Shown here: one piece after another, positions 9,090-17,685 of the stretch
Position numbering within the stretch: position 1 is the stretch's first letter
Layout of the letters: every line of letters starts with the position of its first letter
Assembly (NCBI GenBank): GCA_023416335.1
Contig: JAEZHY010000199.1
Coordinates: 1 to 64,000 of the forward strand
Source: Pseudomonadota bacterium
GTDB taxonomy: Bacteria; Desulfobacterota; Syntrophobacteria; Syntrophobacterales; Syntrophobacteraceae
DNA: 64,000 nucleotides
Direction: 5' to 3'
The notes under the pieces: generated by a model
The model's input: only the letters and a program-made list of their open reading frames with translations
Told to the model about the DNA's origin: nothing
Database searches by the model: none
Made by a program: the position numbers and the translations under genes

Positions 9090-9162
9090 TGGGGACGCGC
9101 AACGGCTTCCACTTCCTGCTTCATCATTTCTCCGCCACGGATAGGGCATTCGAGCCGGATAC

Positions 9163-9405
9163 CTAATCGGGTGATTCCTCATTAACCCGTTTGATTCCTC
9201 TCCTTTTGGGCATGGTCTCAATGAGAGCCCGCAGCACCGCATTGACCCATTTAGCCACATCAGGATCAAGGGTAACCGTCATGCCGGTTCTGTCTATTTT
9301 CCCGGCAAATCTATTGGGGCGCGCTTTCCTGTAATCGAATTCATATTCAGGAAGCATATCGTCCGATTCACTGCTGGTGGGCTTAGATGCCCCGGTTCGT
9401 TTCAT
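9163..9405 (-). CDS. BrnA-like antitoxin, toxin partner destroyed
   Basis: 80 residues. It has the BrnA-type arrangement of a disordered acidic N-terminus, a MLPEYEFDYRKARPNRFA core and a VTLDPDVAKWVNAVLRALI dimerisation/DNA-binding segment. It starts inside the surviving 3' end of a BrnT-like toxin frame (stop at 9383), as expected for a brnTA operon. Only the last ~25 codons of the toxin remain. Assignment to BrnA rests on these motifs and on the neighbour. Confidence 0.65.
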   Translation of the reverse strand: MKRTGASKPTSSESDDMLPEYEFDYRKARPNRFAGKIDRTGMTVTLDPDVAKWVNAVLRALIETMPKRRGIKRVNEESPD

Positions 9406-9497
9406 AGTCTTTCCGTTCCCTTTGGGTTGCCAAACGTGCGCTGATGATGCGGACCACAGCCGCTTTTCTTTTTGCCGGATCGATATGGTGTCCTTCC
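9383..9497 (-). pseudogene. BrnT toxin C-terminal remnant joined to a duplicated Uma2 5' fragment
   Basis: Reading the minus strand in the frame that stops at 9383 gives AVVRIISARLATQRERKDYE, the conserved C-terminal end of BrnT toxins (RIISAR-AT--ER--YE). Immediately upstream the sequence switches to DPAKRKA, a near-copy of the start of the Uma2 gene (9461-9497 matches 8236-8272 with one substitution and one deleted base). The toxin's N-terminal ~60 residues are gone and the Uma2 start codon is destroyed, so this is a recombination scar. Confidence 0.7.
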
Positions 9498-9525
9498 AGC
9501 CTGAACTGAGATTCCCGCGGTGCGA

Positions 9526-9792
9526 CTATCCCTGGCTCTCGAAGTCACATTCCGTCACTTGGAAGGATTGTCCGATCGGTTGAAATTCCCCGGTTTCATA
9601 GCGTTTCAGCTTGGCCCTGATGCGCTCAAAACAGCGAACTACATTCTTCGAATAAAGCCGCTCACCGCAATGTAGGCAGACTTCAGCCGGAACCTTAATG
9701 AAAGCAGTATTGACGCCGCCACGCAGTAGCTTTTCCACTTCTTTCTCCATCATTTCCCCACCACAAATGGGGCATTTCTTGAACGGCATCAT
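9526..9792 (-). CDS. YgiT-type zinc-finger antitoxin
   Basis: 88 residues with the typical CPICGG...CLHCGE zinc ribbon at residues 8-43 and a C-terminal helical segment. The RBS GAAAGGAAG precedes the ATG. The family is the antitoxin (MqsA/YgiT N-terminal type) of modules whose toxin is usually a DUF4258 protein encoded just upstream. Here that upstream toxin is frameshifted, though its stop codon still overlaps this ATG (ATGA). Confidence 0.8.
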   Translation of the reverse strand: MMPFKKCPICGGEMMEKEVEKLLRGGVNTAFIKVPAEVCLHCGERLYSKNVVRCFERIRAKLKRYETGEFQPIGQSFQVTECDFESQG

Positions 9793-10048
9793 TTTTTCTT
9801 CCTTTCACGCCAATTGCTCCAACGTTCCGGATCAGGCGATATACTGTGATCAGCACTGCCCAATTATTTTCCTTATTATAAGCCCAAATTGTGCGGGTAG
9901 GGTCGCCGCTAAAGGTCGTTCCGTGGACAAGGCAACTTGGGTATGGTTTGTCTGCCGGGTAGTCCTCGATGGCTTCTCCGTAAGGACTGAGATTATAGCC
10001 ATGCTCAAGGTCCGGTCAACGTGGAACTTCGCCTGCCCTTTCAAGCAA
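9789..10048 (-). pseudogene. Frameshifted DUF4258-type toxin
   Basis: The characteristic DUF4258 core YGEAIEDYPADKPYPSCLVH and WAYNKENNWAVLITVYR can be read on the minus strand from about 9990 to 9837. A one-base deletion near 9836 then throws the frame off. The expected ending PDPERWSNWRERKKK reappears in the next frame and stops at 9789, overlapping the YgiT start. Upstream the core frame meets a stop at 10016, and a plausible continuation (LKGQAKFHVDR) lies in yet another frame. At least two frameshifts, so no functional toxin. Confidence 0.7.
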
Positions 10049-10191
10049 GAGGAGATGGGGAGTGGTTCTAAATCTTCGCAGCTAGTCTTATCATGTTTGT
10101 CCGTACAACAATCCACACATTCGATCACCAAATAAGGTGAAGAAAGGGCCCTATGCAATGAAACAGACAGTTCCGCATCGGAGAAGCAAAA

Positions 10192-10221
10192 AAGACGGCC
10201 CCTCCATCCGTCAGCCGTCTT
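10192..10221 (-). terminator. Intrinsic terminator of the zinc-type dehydrogenase gene
   Basis: Stem aagacggc/gccgtctt with a 14-base loop. On the minus strand it is followed by TTTTTTGC. It lies 34 bases past the dehydrogenase stop. Confidence 0.75.
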
Positions 10222-10254
10222 CTCGCATCAACGATCAATTCTCTCTTTATATTT

Positions 10255-11283
10255 TCAGGGCACCAGCACGATCTTGCCGAATTGTTCGCCGCGCTCCATC
10301 ATCTGGAAGCCGCGTTTGCCCTCGCTTAGCGGCATGACTTCATCGACCACCGTGCTGATCTTTCTGTTCCAAAGCAATGCCGTTATTTCGTGAAAATCCT
10401 GACGGGTCCCCATTGTGCTTCCGATGAGGCTTATCTGTTTTCCGAATATTCGACGGATGTCGATTTCTGCATGAGGTCCGCTGGTGTTGCCGACAATCAC
10501 TATGCGGCCGCCTCTTGCCACCGCGCGCATGCTCGTCGCCAGGGTCGCCGAACCCACGTTGTCCACGACCACATCGACGCCCCGTTTTCCGGTTATCCTC
10601 TTGATCTCCTGCAGCCAGTCGGACTTGGACCGATCGATTACAAAATCCGCACCGAGGCCGAGGGCCTTTTCTGCCTTCGAGGCATTGCTCGCGATAACGT
10701 AAACGGTCGCTCCGGCGAGCTTGGAAATCTGAATCGCGACGCTGTTCACTCCTCCGCCTGCCCCGACCACCAGTACGCTTTCTCCCGCCCGCAGTTTTGC
10801 CCGGTGGATCAGCATCCGCCAGGCAGTGAGGGTTACGAGAAGAGGCGCTGCCGCATGCGGGAAATCGATTCCTTCGGGTATCTTCACCAGGTTACCGGCA
10901 GGGACCGCCACATGCTCCGCGAGACCGCCGCGCATGTGCTCGCCGATTATTCTATATCCGGGGCTGAGCGAATCCTCGCCCCTTCGCGTAAATTCATCAT
11001 CTTTCAGGTTTATGCCGGGGGCGATCACAACCCGATCGCCGAGTTCCCACCCGGTTACGCCGGGACCGATTTCAGCGACGACTCCGGCAATGTCCGACCC
11101 TCCCCAGTGCGGCATGTCGAGATTCAGGCCCGGGATTCCGCGCATCACCCAGATATCGAGATGGTTCAGGGCACACGCTTTTACCTGGACCAGGACCTGG
11201 CCGGAAGCGGGTTTCAAGTCGGCCACATTGTCGTATCGGAGGACGTCGGGACCCCCGTATTCATAAAAACAGAGTGCTTTCAT
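10255..11283 (-). CDS. MDR-superfamily alcohol dehydrogenase / quinone oxidoreductase
   Basis: 342 residues with an N-terminal GroES-like catalytic domain (NHLDIWVMRGIPG, GSDIAGVVAEIGPGV, GDRVV) and a Rossmann NAD(P)-binding domain (ESVLVVGAGGGVNSVAIQI, residues ~165-185). The zinc-ligand cysteines of classic alcohol dehydrogenases are not obvious; the N-terminal metal site reads ALNHLD. A reductase of quinone, crotonyl or enone substrates is therefore as likely as an alcohol dehydrogenase. Start ATG 11283 with AAGGA upstream. It is monocistronic with its own terminator. Confidence 0.85.
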   Translation of the reverse strand: MKALCFYEYGGPDVLRYDNVADLKPASGQVLVQVKACALNHLDIWVMRGIPGLNLDMPHWGGSDIAGVVAEIGPGVTGWELGDRVVIAPGINLKDDEFTRRGEDSLSPGYRIIGEHMRGGLAEHVAVPAGNLVKIPEGIDFPHAAAPLLVTLTAWRMLIHRAKLRAGESVLVVGAGGGVNSVAIQISKLAGATVYVIASNASKAEKALGLGADFVIDRSKSDWLQEIKRITGKRGVDVVVDNVGSATLATSMRAVARGGRIVIVGNTSGPHAEIDIRRIFGKQISLIGSTMGTRQDFHEITALLWNRKISTVVDEVMPLSEGKRGFQMMERGEQFGKIVLVP

Positions 11284-11632
11284 AATGAGTTTTCCTTGTG
11301 ATTGGCATCATCAGTGCATAATTTTTCCCAGCGCGAGTCAAAGCTAAACCTCATCTGTTCGTATGCAAGTATGGGGACGGAAGAAAAGAGCAATGTATGC
11401 CGGAATGACTACGAATTCCGATCGGTATCGTCGAGAAGCGCGGGATTTGGGTTGCAACCGAGATAATCGGGCTCTATTATTGCCGCCCGCACTTGGCGCC
11501 GGTATTTATTTTGAATGTCCGGTGTGGTAGATATAATAGTTTTCGAGTTGCGAATCCTGAAAATAATCAGGGGCGGTCCGAAGTGCGGACGGTGCGCCCG
11601 GCGAGAAATCAGGACTGGCAAAGGGGTAAGTG
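11284..11632. other. Intergenic, divergent upstream regions
   Basis: A 349-bp spacer between the divergent dehydrogenase and PBP1A genes. No gene, repeat or RNA was recognised apart from the promoter listed at 11511. Confidence 0.5.
11511..11537 (+). promoter_or_regulatory. Candidate promoter for PBP1A
   Basis: TTGAAT (11511-11516) and a perfect TATAAT (11532-11537), but with a short 15-base spacer. It would give a leader of about 90 bases. Confidence 0.45.
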
Positions 11633-14092
11633 ATGAAAAAGCCCGTGCCGCAAAGGCGTGTTCCGGAAAAGAAACCCTTCCGCTGGTTTGTTTTTACGAT
11701 CTTTTCTGTTTTGCTCTGCCTTACGCTGATGGCAGGAATCGCAGTTTTCGCGTTCTATCTGCAAATCGACCAGTCTCTCCCGAGCGGGGAAGCGCTCAAG
11801 AGCTATCATCCCCCGCTCGTATCCAGCGTCTACTCGGCCGACGGGGAACTCATCGGAGAGTTCTTCGTGGAACGCAGATATCTCGTCCCGTTGCGCGATT
11901 TGCCGCCTCACCTGATTAAGGCTTTTGTCGCGGCTGAAGATTCCCGTTTCTATGAACACGGGGGAGTGGACCTGATAGGAATCTTCAGGGCCATGGTGAA
12001 GAACCTGCAGGCGGGTGAAATTGTACAGGGAGGCAGTACGATCACACAGCAGGTGGTTAAATCGCTCCTCCTCACTCCGGAGCGGACCTTCACGCGTAAG
12101 ATCAAAGAGGCCCTTCTGGCTTATCGAATCGACAACAGCCTGAGCAAGAACGAGATTCTTTATCTATATCTGAATCAAATATATTTCGGTGCCGGCGCGT
12201 ATGGGGTCGAAGCTGCCGCCCGGACTTATTTCGACAAGCATGCAAGCGATCTGGACCTTGCCGAGGCGTCGCTGCTGGCCGGACTGCCCAAAGCCCCGAG
12301 CAAATTTTCGCCCATAACCCGTTTCCCCGTCGCCCGGGAGCGGCAGCATTACGTCCTGCAGAGAATGGTGGATTCCAATTTCATCACCCTGGATGAAGCC
12401 AAAAAGGCGCTGGCGGAACCCATCCAGATTGCCAAACCAAAACGCTGGACCCTGAGGGAACTGGATTATTTCACGGAGGAGGTCCGAAGGCATGCCGAGG
12501 CGCGTTTCGGACGCGATATGCTCTACAAGGAAGGGCTGGTCATCCAGACGACGCTCGATGTAAAAGCGCAGCGTCTTGCCGAAAAGGCATTGGACCAGGG
12601 CCTGCGCGAACTGGATAAACGGCATCAGAGATATCGCGGCCTGCACGTCAACGTCCCCCAGGACGACTGGCCGACAGCCCTTCGCGTGCTGGGGCAGACC
12701 AATGGAGAACCGGCTGAAAACAAGGTGGTGGCCGGTCTCGTAAGCGGCTTCGATGTAAAGACCAATACCTTCAGCATAGATCTCGGCCCGCAAAAGGCTG
12801 TAATACCGCCGAACGGCTGGCAGTGGACACAGATTTCGGGAAAGCGTGCCGAAAGGATTTTCCGGCAGGGCGATATCCTCCGGGTCAAGCTTCTCAAGCG
12901 GCAGGACCCGAAGACCTGGCTGGCTTCCCTCGAACAGGACCCGAGCATGGAAGGGGCGCTCATGACCATATCGCCCCAGACCGGACGGGTGATTTGCATG
13001 GTCGGAGGCCGGAACTTCGAGAAGAGTCAGTTCAACAGGTGTACGCAGGCCATAAGGCAGCCCGGGTCCTCGTTTAAGCCCATTATATACGCCGCGGCTC
13101 TCGATAAGGGCTATACGGAGGCATCTATCCTGATCGATTCGCCGATCTCCTATGACGACCACAGCATGCGAGGTCCGTGGAGGCCGGCCAATTACGATCG
13201 CCAGTTCTGGGGGCCGATCCTGCTGAGAAAAGCCCTCGTCCATTCGCGGAATGTGGTTACGGTCAAGCTGCTGGAAGCCATCGGAGTGGATTACACAATC
13301 AGCTATGCCAAGCAGTTGGGGATCAATTCGCAGCTGACCCCCACACTTTCCCTTGCCCTCGGGGCATCGGGAGTTACACTGAACGAATTGCTCACGGCTT
13401 ATTCGACGTTTGCGGATCAGGGGGATCGGGTTGAACCCTATCTTATCGAGAAAGTCACGGACAGGAACGGAAACCTGATCGAAGAGCACCAGGTGAAGAA
13501 AGAATCTGCGATTTCTCCTCAGACGGCATATCTGATAACCGACCTGCTGCAGGGAGTAGTCCAGGAGGGCACCGGAACCAAGGCCAAGGAAATCGGACGG
13601 CCCGCCGCCGGCAAGACAGGCACGACGAACGAACTCAAGGATGCGTGGTTCATAGGGTACACCCCGTCCGTCCTGACGGGCGTGTGGGTCGGGTATGACG
13701 ATCACAACGTCTCCCTCGGAAAGGGTGAAACCGGCGGCCGCGCAGCATGCCCTATCTGGGTTTATTTCATGAAGGAATACCTCAGGGATAAGCCGATCGA
13801 GACTTTCCAGATCCCGGAGGGTATTATTTTCGCAAAGATAAGTTCGCATTCCGGGTCGGTGGCCAAATCGGATGAATCGGGTGCCGTCTATGCCGCTTTC
13901 GCCGGCAGCGTACCGACGCCGGGGAGGGGACCGGGAGCCGAGGATGAAAATGGGGAGACCCATTACGGATCGTACGATTCTCCCTCCTGGGATTCGGAGG
14001 GAACGAGTTCCGATGCCTACATCCCTCCGCGTCTGAAATCGCCGGGCCGCACATCATCGGGTGAGTCCTTTTTCAAATCGGACCTGTTCTGA
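11633..14092 (+). CDS. mrcA: Penicillin-binding protein 1A (bifunctional transglycosylase/transpeptidase)
   Basis: 819 residues. It polymerises and cross-links peptidoglycan in the periplasm. One N-terminal transmembrane anchor spans residues ~18-43. The GT51 glycosyltransferase domain shows AAEDSRFYEHGGVD (catalytic Glu) and GGSTITQQVVKSLLL. An inserted OB-like region (~330-440) precedes the transpeptidase, which has SSFK (serine nucleophile near residue 479), SRN (HSRNVVTVKLL) and KTG (AGKTGTTNELKDAWF). The tail is Ser/Pro-rich and low complexity. ATG 11633 has AAGGGG six bases upstream, better placed than the overlapping GTG 11630. Confidence 0.97.
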   Translation: MKKPVPQRRVPEKKPFRWFVFTIFSVLLCLTLMAGIAVFAFYLQIDQSLPSGEALKSYHPPLVSSVYSADGELIGEFFVERRYLVPLRDLPPHLIKAFVAAEDSRFYEHGGVDLIGIFRAMVKNLQAGEIVQGGSTITQQVVKSLLLTPERTFTRKIKEALLAYRIDNSLSKNEILYLYLNQIYFGAGAYGVEAAARTYFDKHASDLDLAEASLLAGLPKAPSKFSPITRFPVARERQHYVLQRMVDSNFITLDEAKKALAEPIQIAKPKRWTLRELDYFTEEVRRHAEARFGRDMLYKEGLVIQTTLDVKAQRLAEKALDQGLRELDKRHQRYRGLHVNVPQDDWPTALRVLGQTNGEPAENKVVAGLVSGFDVKTNTFSIDLGPQKAVIPPNGWQWTQISGKRAERIFRQGDILRVKLLKRQDPKTWLASLEQDPSMEGALMTISPQTGRVICMVGGRNFEKSQFNRCTQAIRQPGSSFKPIIYAAALDKGYTEASILIDSPISYDDHSMRGPWRPANYDRQFWGPILLRKALVHSRNVVTVKLLEAIGVDYTISYAKQLGINSQLTPTLSLALGASGVTLNELLTAYSTFADQGDRVEPYLIEKVTDRNGNLIEEHQVKKESAISPQTAYLITDLLQGVVQEGTGTKAKEIGRPAAGKTGTTNELKDAWFIGYTPSVLTGVWVGYDDHNVSLGKGETGGRAACPIWVYFMKEYLRDKPIETFQIPEGIIFAKISSHSGSVAKSDESGAVYAAFAGSVPTPGRGPGAEDENGETHYGSYDSPSWDSEGTSSDAYIPPRLKSPGRTSSGESFFKSDLF

Positions 14093-14111
14093 TTGTTGAT
14101 TCACGGACGGG

Positions 14112-14452
14112 CCTGAGGCAGCACAGCCGCAACCAAAATATGAAAGGCCAAAGCTCCTAACCACGAAATACACGAAAATCACGAAAGAAAACAATATGAT
14201 AAGGTCGATGGGTGGAGCGGAGAGACTGTGTCGTGTTGACGAAATTCAGCCCAACGCCGGTCAATTACGACACGGTCTCGGAACGCAACCCATCGTTTTG
14301 GGATGAGCAGGAGGAACGAAAATCACGAAAGTGGCCGTTCAGTCCTCCTCGGCTCCAGGTATACCTAAGAGGTTGAAATCAAACAAATTGCAAAGCCAGC
14401 AGGATCAAAATCCAGCTAACAAAACAAGAAAATGACCGTTAGTAGTACGAAT
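14112..14452 (+). repeat. Full copy of ~340-bp interspersed element (family A)
   Basis: It aligns end to end with 21368-21712, sharing 'cagcacagccgcaaccaaaata', the (ccacgaaatacacgaaaatcacga) tract, a long dyad around the GTGTCGTGTTG...TACGACAC segment, 'aacccatcg', 'taagaggttga' and the 3' end 'tagtagtacg'. A third partial copy lies reversed at 1691-1842. It fills the whole gap before the ferredoxin/nitroreductase gene. Confidence 0.85.
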
Positions 14453-14473
14453 AACCGAATTTCAGGATTTGCA

Positions 14474-15313
14474 ATGAGCCTGATTAGCGTAGACAGCGGA
14501 AAATGCGCAAGGGACGGAATCTGTGTGGACGTGTGTCCCATACGGCTTCTCGTCATGGACCCGGAAAACGGGCCGAAGGCGGTTCCCGGAAAGGAACATC
14601 TCTGCATAGGGTGCGGCCATTGCGTTGCCGCCTGCCCACACGGGGCACTGGACAACACCGGGAGCCCTCTTGGCGACCATACCCCCATACCTCCCGGATT
14701 TTCGGTCGATCCGGAAACTGCGGCGGTGCTCCTGCGTTCGCGCCGGTCGATTCGGCGATATAAGGACGAACCCGTTTCCCGTGACATTCTGATCAAACTG
14801 CTCGATGTCGCCCGTTTTGCGCCCTCGGGTCATAACTCGCAGGGAATTTCCTTTCTCATTGTCGAGGGAAGGGAAAACCTGCTGCGCATACGTGAAATCG
14901 TCATCGATTGGATGCGTGAGGTGTCGCGCCTGCAGCCGGAAATGGGAAGCCGACTCAACATGCCCGCCCTGATACGCGCGCACGAAAACGGCGAAGACCG
15001 CATTCTGCGCGGTGCCCCGCAGTTGATCGTTGCACATGCCCGAAGGGACCTGCCTCCTGCCATGACTTCGTCGACCCTGGCCCTCGAATATGCCGAACTC
15101 TACGCGACAACGCTCGGGCTGGGTTCCTGCTGGGCGGGCTATACCCAGGTCTGTGCGCAACAGTCTCCCGCGCTGTCGGAGTTCTTGAAGGTCCCGGCGG
15201 ACCGGATTATTACCGGAATATTGATGATTGGTTATCCAAAATATAAATATTATCGACTGCCTCCGCGAAACCGGCTGGACGTGGCCTGGTTCGGTGAGGA
15301 TGCCGGAAAATAG
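14474..15313 (+). CDS. Ferredoxin-nitroreductase fusion protein
   Basis: 279 residues. The N-terminal ~60 residues hold two 4Fe-4S cluster motifs (CARDGICVDVCP, in which one Cys of the usual set is replaced, and CIGCGHCVAACP). The rest is a nitroreductase-family FMN domain (RRSIRRYKDEPV, RFAPSGHNSQ, GLGSCWAGYTQ). The fusion is widespread in anaerobes and carries electrons from ferredoxin-type clusters to FMN; substrate unknown. ATG 14474 is preferred to ATG 14432 because the latter lies in the tail of an interspersed repeat and CAGGA precedes 14474. An EamA-type gene follows 17 bases later. Confidence 0.85.
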   Translation: MSLISVDSGKCARDGICVDVCPIRLLVMDPENGPKAVPGKEHLCIGCGHCVAACPHGALDNTGSPLGDHTPIPPGFSVDPETAAVLLRSRRSIRRYKDEPVSRDILIKLLDVARFAPSGHNSQGISFLIVEGRENLLRIREIVIDWMREVSRLQPEMGSRLNMPALIRAHENGEDRILRGAPQLIVAHARRDLPPAMTSSTLALEYAELYATTLGLGSCWAGYTQVCAQQSPALSEFLKVPADRIITGILMIGYPKYKYYRLPPRNRLDVAWFGEDAGK

Positions 15314-15330
15314 CGGAGTCTAATAAAAGA

Positions 15331-15747
15331 ATGAAAGGTTGGGGGTTTTACTCGATCCTGGCACTGTTGATCTGGGGTGTGTGGGGGTTCTTGCCCAAAT
15401 TGAGCGTGAGCTGCCTCGACCCCAGAAGCGCTTTCATCTACCAGGTGTTCGGCGGAGTACTGACGGGGTTTTTTGCCTTCCTCATTCTGCGTCCCGAACT
15501 GGGGGGTGCGGAGATCAGAGGGGTCGTTCCCGCAGTGCTCACGGGAGCGGCGGGCTACATTGGCTCCATTTGCTTCCTGTATGCGCTCAAGGAAGGAAAG
15601 CTGTGCGTGATCGGCCCGCTCACGGCCCTTTACCCGGTTATCAGTCTTGCGCTGGCGATGATTTTCCTGAGAGAGAAAATCAACTTCGTCCAGTTCACCG
15701 GAGTCATTTTATCGATCATCTCGGTTATTCTCATATCGCACGAGTAG
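15331..15747 (+). CDS. Single-domain EamA/DMT-type membrane transporter
   Basis: 138 residues with about five transmembrane helices, ending in the DMT-type motif PLTALYPVISLALAMIFLREKIN. It corresponds to one half of the usual ten-helix EamA exporters, so it probably works as a dimer, as SMR-like half-size members do. It sits in a tight + strand cluster with the ferredoxin/nitroreductase and the nucleoside-recognition protein. Substrate unknown. Confidence 0.8.
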   Translation: MKGWGFYSILALLIWGVWGFLPKLSVSCLDPRSAFIYQVFGGVLTGFFAFLILRPELGGAEIRGVVPAVLTGAAGYIGSICFLYALKEGKLCVIGPLTALYPVISLALAMIFLREKINFVQFTGVILSIISVILISHE

Positions 15748-15760
15748 AAGACATTCAGCA

Positions 15761-16732
15761 TTGATCCGGTCCGCTCCAGTACAGTTCACCAAAGAGCTTT
15801 TTCTCGAAGCCTTCTCGATGGCCATCCCTCTGTTTCGAATCATGGTGCCGGTGATCGTCGGCGTTAAGGTGCTCCAGGAAATCGGCGGCATCGAAGTTCT
15901 CGGAAAGTTGCTCTCCCCGGTCATGCAACTGGTGGGACTTCCCGGAAGCATGGGGCTTGTCTGGGCCACCACAATGGCGACAAACATCTACACAGGCATG
16001 GTCGCCTTCGCTTCCCTTTCGGCAATAGAACCCGTGACGGTTGCCCAGACCACGGTCCTTGTCTGCCTGATGCTCGTGGGCCACAACCTTCCCGTGGAAC
16101 TGCGGATCGCCCAAAAGGCGGGCACGCGCCTGCCGTTCATGTTTCTGCTCCGGACAGGCGGGGCCTTGATCTTCGGGTGGATTCTGTTCAGGATTTACCA
16201 GTGGGGCGGCTGGCTCCAGCAGCCGAATGTCATCAGGTGGATGCCCCAGACGGCCGATCCTTCGCTCTTTGCCTGGGCCACCGCGCAGGTCAGGCAACTC
16301 GTGATGATTTTCCTCATTATAATGGTACTGCTCCTGCTGCTTAAGACCCTGCAGCGAATGGGCATTACCACCATCATGGTCCGCTTCCTGACCCCGGTTC
16401 TCAGGCTGATGGGAATCGGTCCTTCGGCATCGACCATCACGATCGTCGGTATGACGCTCGGGCTTGCATACGGCGGGGGACTCATTATCCACGAAGTCGC
16501 CTCGGGCCGGATCGAAAAAAAGGACGTGCTCTTTTCTCTTACCCTGATGGGCCTTTCCCACAGCCTCATAGAAGACACCATTCTCGTTGCGATACTCGGA
16601 GGAGACCTGTCCGGGATACTGTGGGGTAGGGTGATTTTCTCGATGCTGGCGGTTTATCTGCTGGTCAAGCTCATTTCCAGGCTTTCCGAACGTACCCGGG
16701 AAGCACTTTTTCTGCGGCCTGCATCCGAGTGA
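15761..16732 (+). CDS. Nucleoside-recognition (Gate) domain membrane protein
   Basis: 323 residues, polytopic, with two copies of the Gate/nucleoside-recognition unit. The first spans ~15-130 (FRIMVPVIVGVKVLQEIGG, ATTMATNIYTGM) and the second ~185-310 (GLAYGGGLIIHE, MGLSHSLIEDTIL). Related to spore-maturation SpmA-like and ferrous-iron-transport gate domains; the cargo is unknown. The start is uncertain: TTG 15761 retains the conserved N-terminus but lacks a clear ribosome site, and ATG 15818 is the alternative. It is 13 bases after the EamA gene. Confidence 0.75.
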   Translation: MIRSAPVQFTKELFLEAFSMAIPLFRIMVPVIVGVKVLQEIGGIEVLGKLLSPVMQLVGLPGSMGLVWATTMATNIYTGMVAFASLSAIEPVTVAQTTVLVCLMLVGHNLPVELRIAQKAGTRLPFMFLLRTGGALIFGWILFRIYQWGGWLQQPNVIRWMPQTADPSLFAWATAQVRQLVMIFLIIMVLLLLLKTLQRMGITTIMVRFLTPVLRLMGIGPSASTITIVGMTLGLAYGGGLIIHEVASGRIEKKDVLFSLTLMGLSHSLIEDTILVAILGGDLSGILWGRVIFSMLAVYLLVKLISRLSERTREALFLRPASE

Positions 16733-17101
16733 GCGGACGGGGAAGCAGTGAACAGTGAAGCAGTGAACCGTGAACTGAAAAAGCTTCCGCCGGTTCCCAA
16801 GGTCCGCCCTGGGAACCCAATCCCGATAGGCCGGGTTGTTAAAGGCGCGTCCACTGGCGATCTGCCGGCAACTGCCAAACTCGGCCTCATGCGCGCCGCG
16901 CCCAGGTTCGAGAATCCGGACTGCCCGTTATGTTGCTGCGGCGCTCTTATGAAGACTTCAATCAAGTTTTATCTGCATTTAAACCGCGCCTGCGGTGTGG
17001 TATTTGAATTCGCTTGAAATAATTGGAGAAATTTTCAAGAATCCTGTTCTTTATCGGTGCGGTGCAATTCCGGCTGCACGACTCTCAATATGGAGGTCTT
17101 C
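16733..17101. repeat. Intergenic repeat remnants
   Basis: No gene is seen. It contains iterated 'gaagcagtgaac(a/c)gtgaa' (16742-16777) and a 'ggttcccaaggtccgccctgggaacc' hairpin (16793-16819), whose relative is at about 32766-32795. The 5' leader of the following gene fills the rest. Confidence 0.6.
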
Positions 17102-17548
17102 ATGAACAGAGTTGAATCCGCTGTTTCCGATTTTAAAGGTGGTTTTGCATGCTCTCAGGCTGTTCTGGCCGCTTTTACCGATCTGTTCGGCATGCCCCGC
17201 GACCTTGCGTTGCGAATTGCCGCCGGATTCGGCGGGGGTATGGGGCGTATGGGGAAGACCTGCGGGGCCGTTACCGGTGCTTTCATGGTAATAGGCCTGA
17301 AATACGGCGCTACTCTCGGTGAGGATAAGGCGAGCAAGGAAAAGACCCACCAGGTCGTCAGGGAATTTGCCGAAAAGTTTGCTTTCCGAAACGGTTCGAT
17401 TGGCTGCAAAGAGCTGCTGGGATGCGATCTGAGCACGCGGGAAGGCTACGAGCAGGCCAGGGAGAAGAATCTCTTCTACACGGTTTGCCCGAAGCTCGTT
17501 CAGGACGCGTCCGAGATCCTGGAAGAGATCCTGGAAGTAACCGATTGA
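17102..17548 (+). CDS. C_GCAxxG_C_C family redox protein
   Basis: 148 residues from ATG 17102 (GGAGG six bases upstream). It carries the family signature: FACSQAVLAAF near the N-terminus, GGGMGRMGKTCGAVTGAFMVIG (Cys-Gly-Ala-x-x-Gly), then GCKELLGCDL and VCPKLV as the later cysteines. The family is common in anaerobes and sits near redox enzymes; its cofactor and partner are unknown. No signal peptide. Confidence 0.85.
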   Translation: MNRVESAVSDFKGGFACSQAVLAAFTDLFGMPRDLALRIAAGFGGGMGRMGKTCGAVTGAFMVIGLKYGATLGEDKASKEKTHQVVREFAEKFAFRNGSIGCKELLGCDLSTREGYEQAREKNLFYTVCPKLVQDASEILEEILEVTD

Positions 17549-17685
17549 GCCGATCGCGCTCAAATCGGGGACTGCTGTATCCCGCAAGCGCCTGTTTTCT
17601 TGCTTCGGGCACGGAAGAATCTCTAAAAGGATTTACTTTATGGAATTGAGGAAGTGAATCCTTCAACTTCTATTGAGGCCGAGAG

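Noticed and set aside
12164..13963. A 599-codon minus-strand frame opposite PBP1A
   Set aside because: Antisense shadow of conserved GT51/transpeptidase motifs; no ribosome site or known domains.
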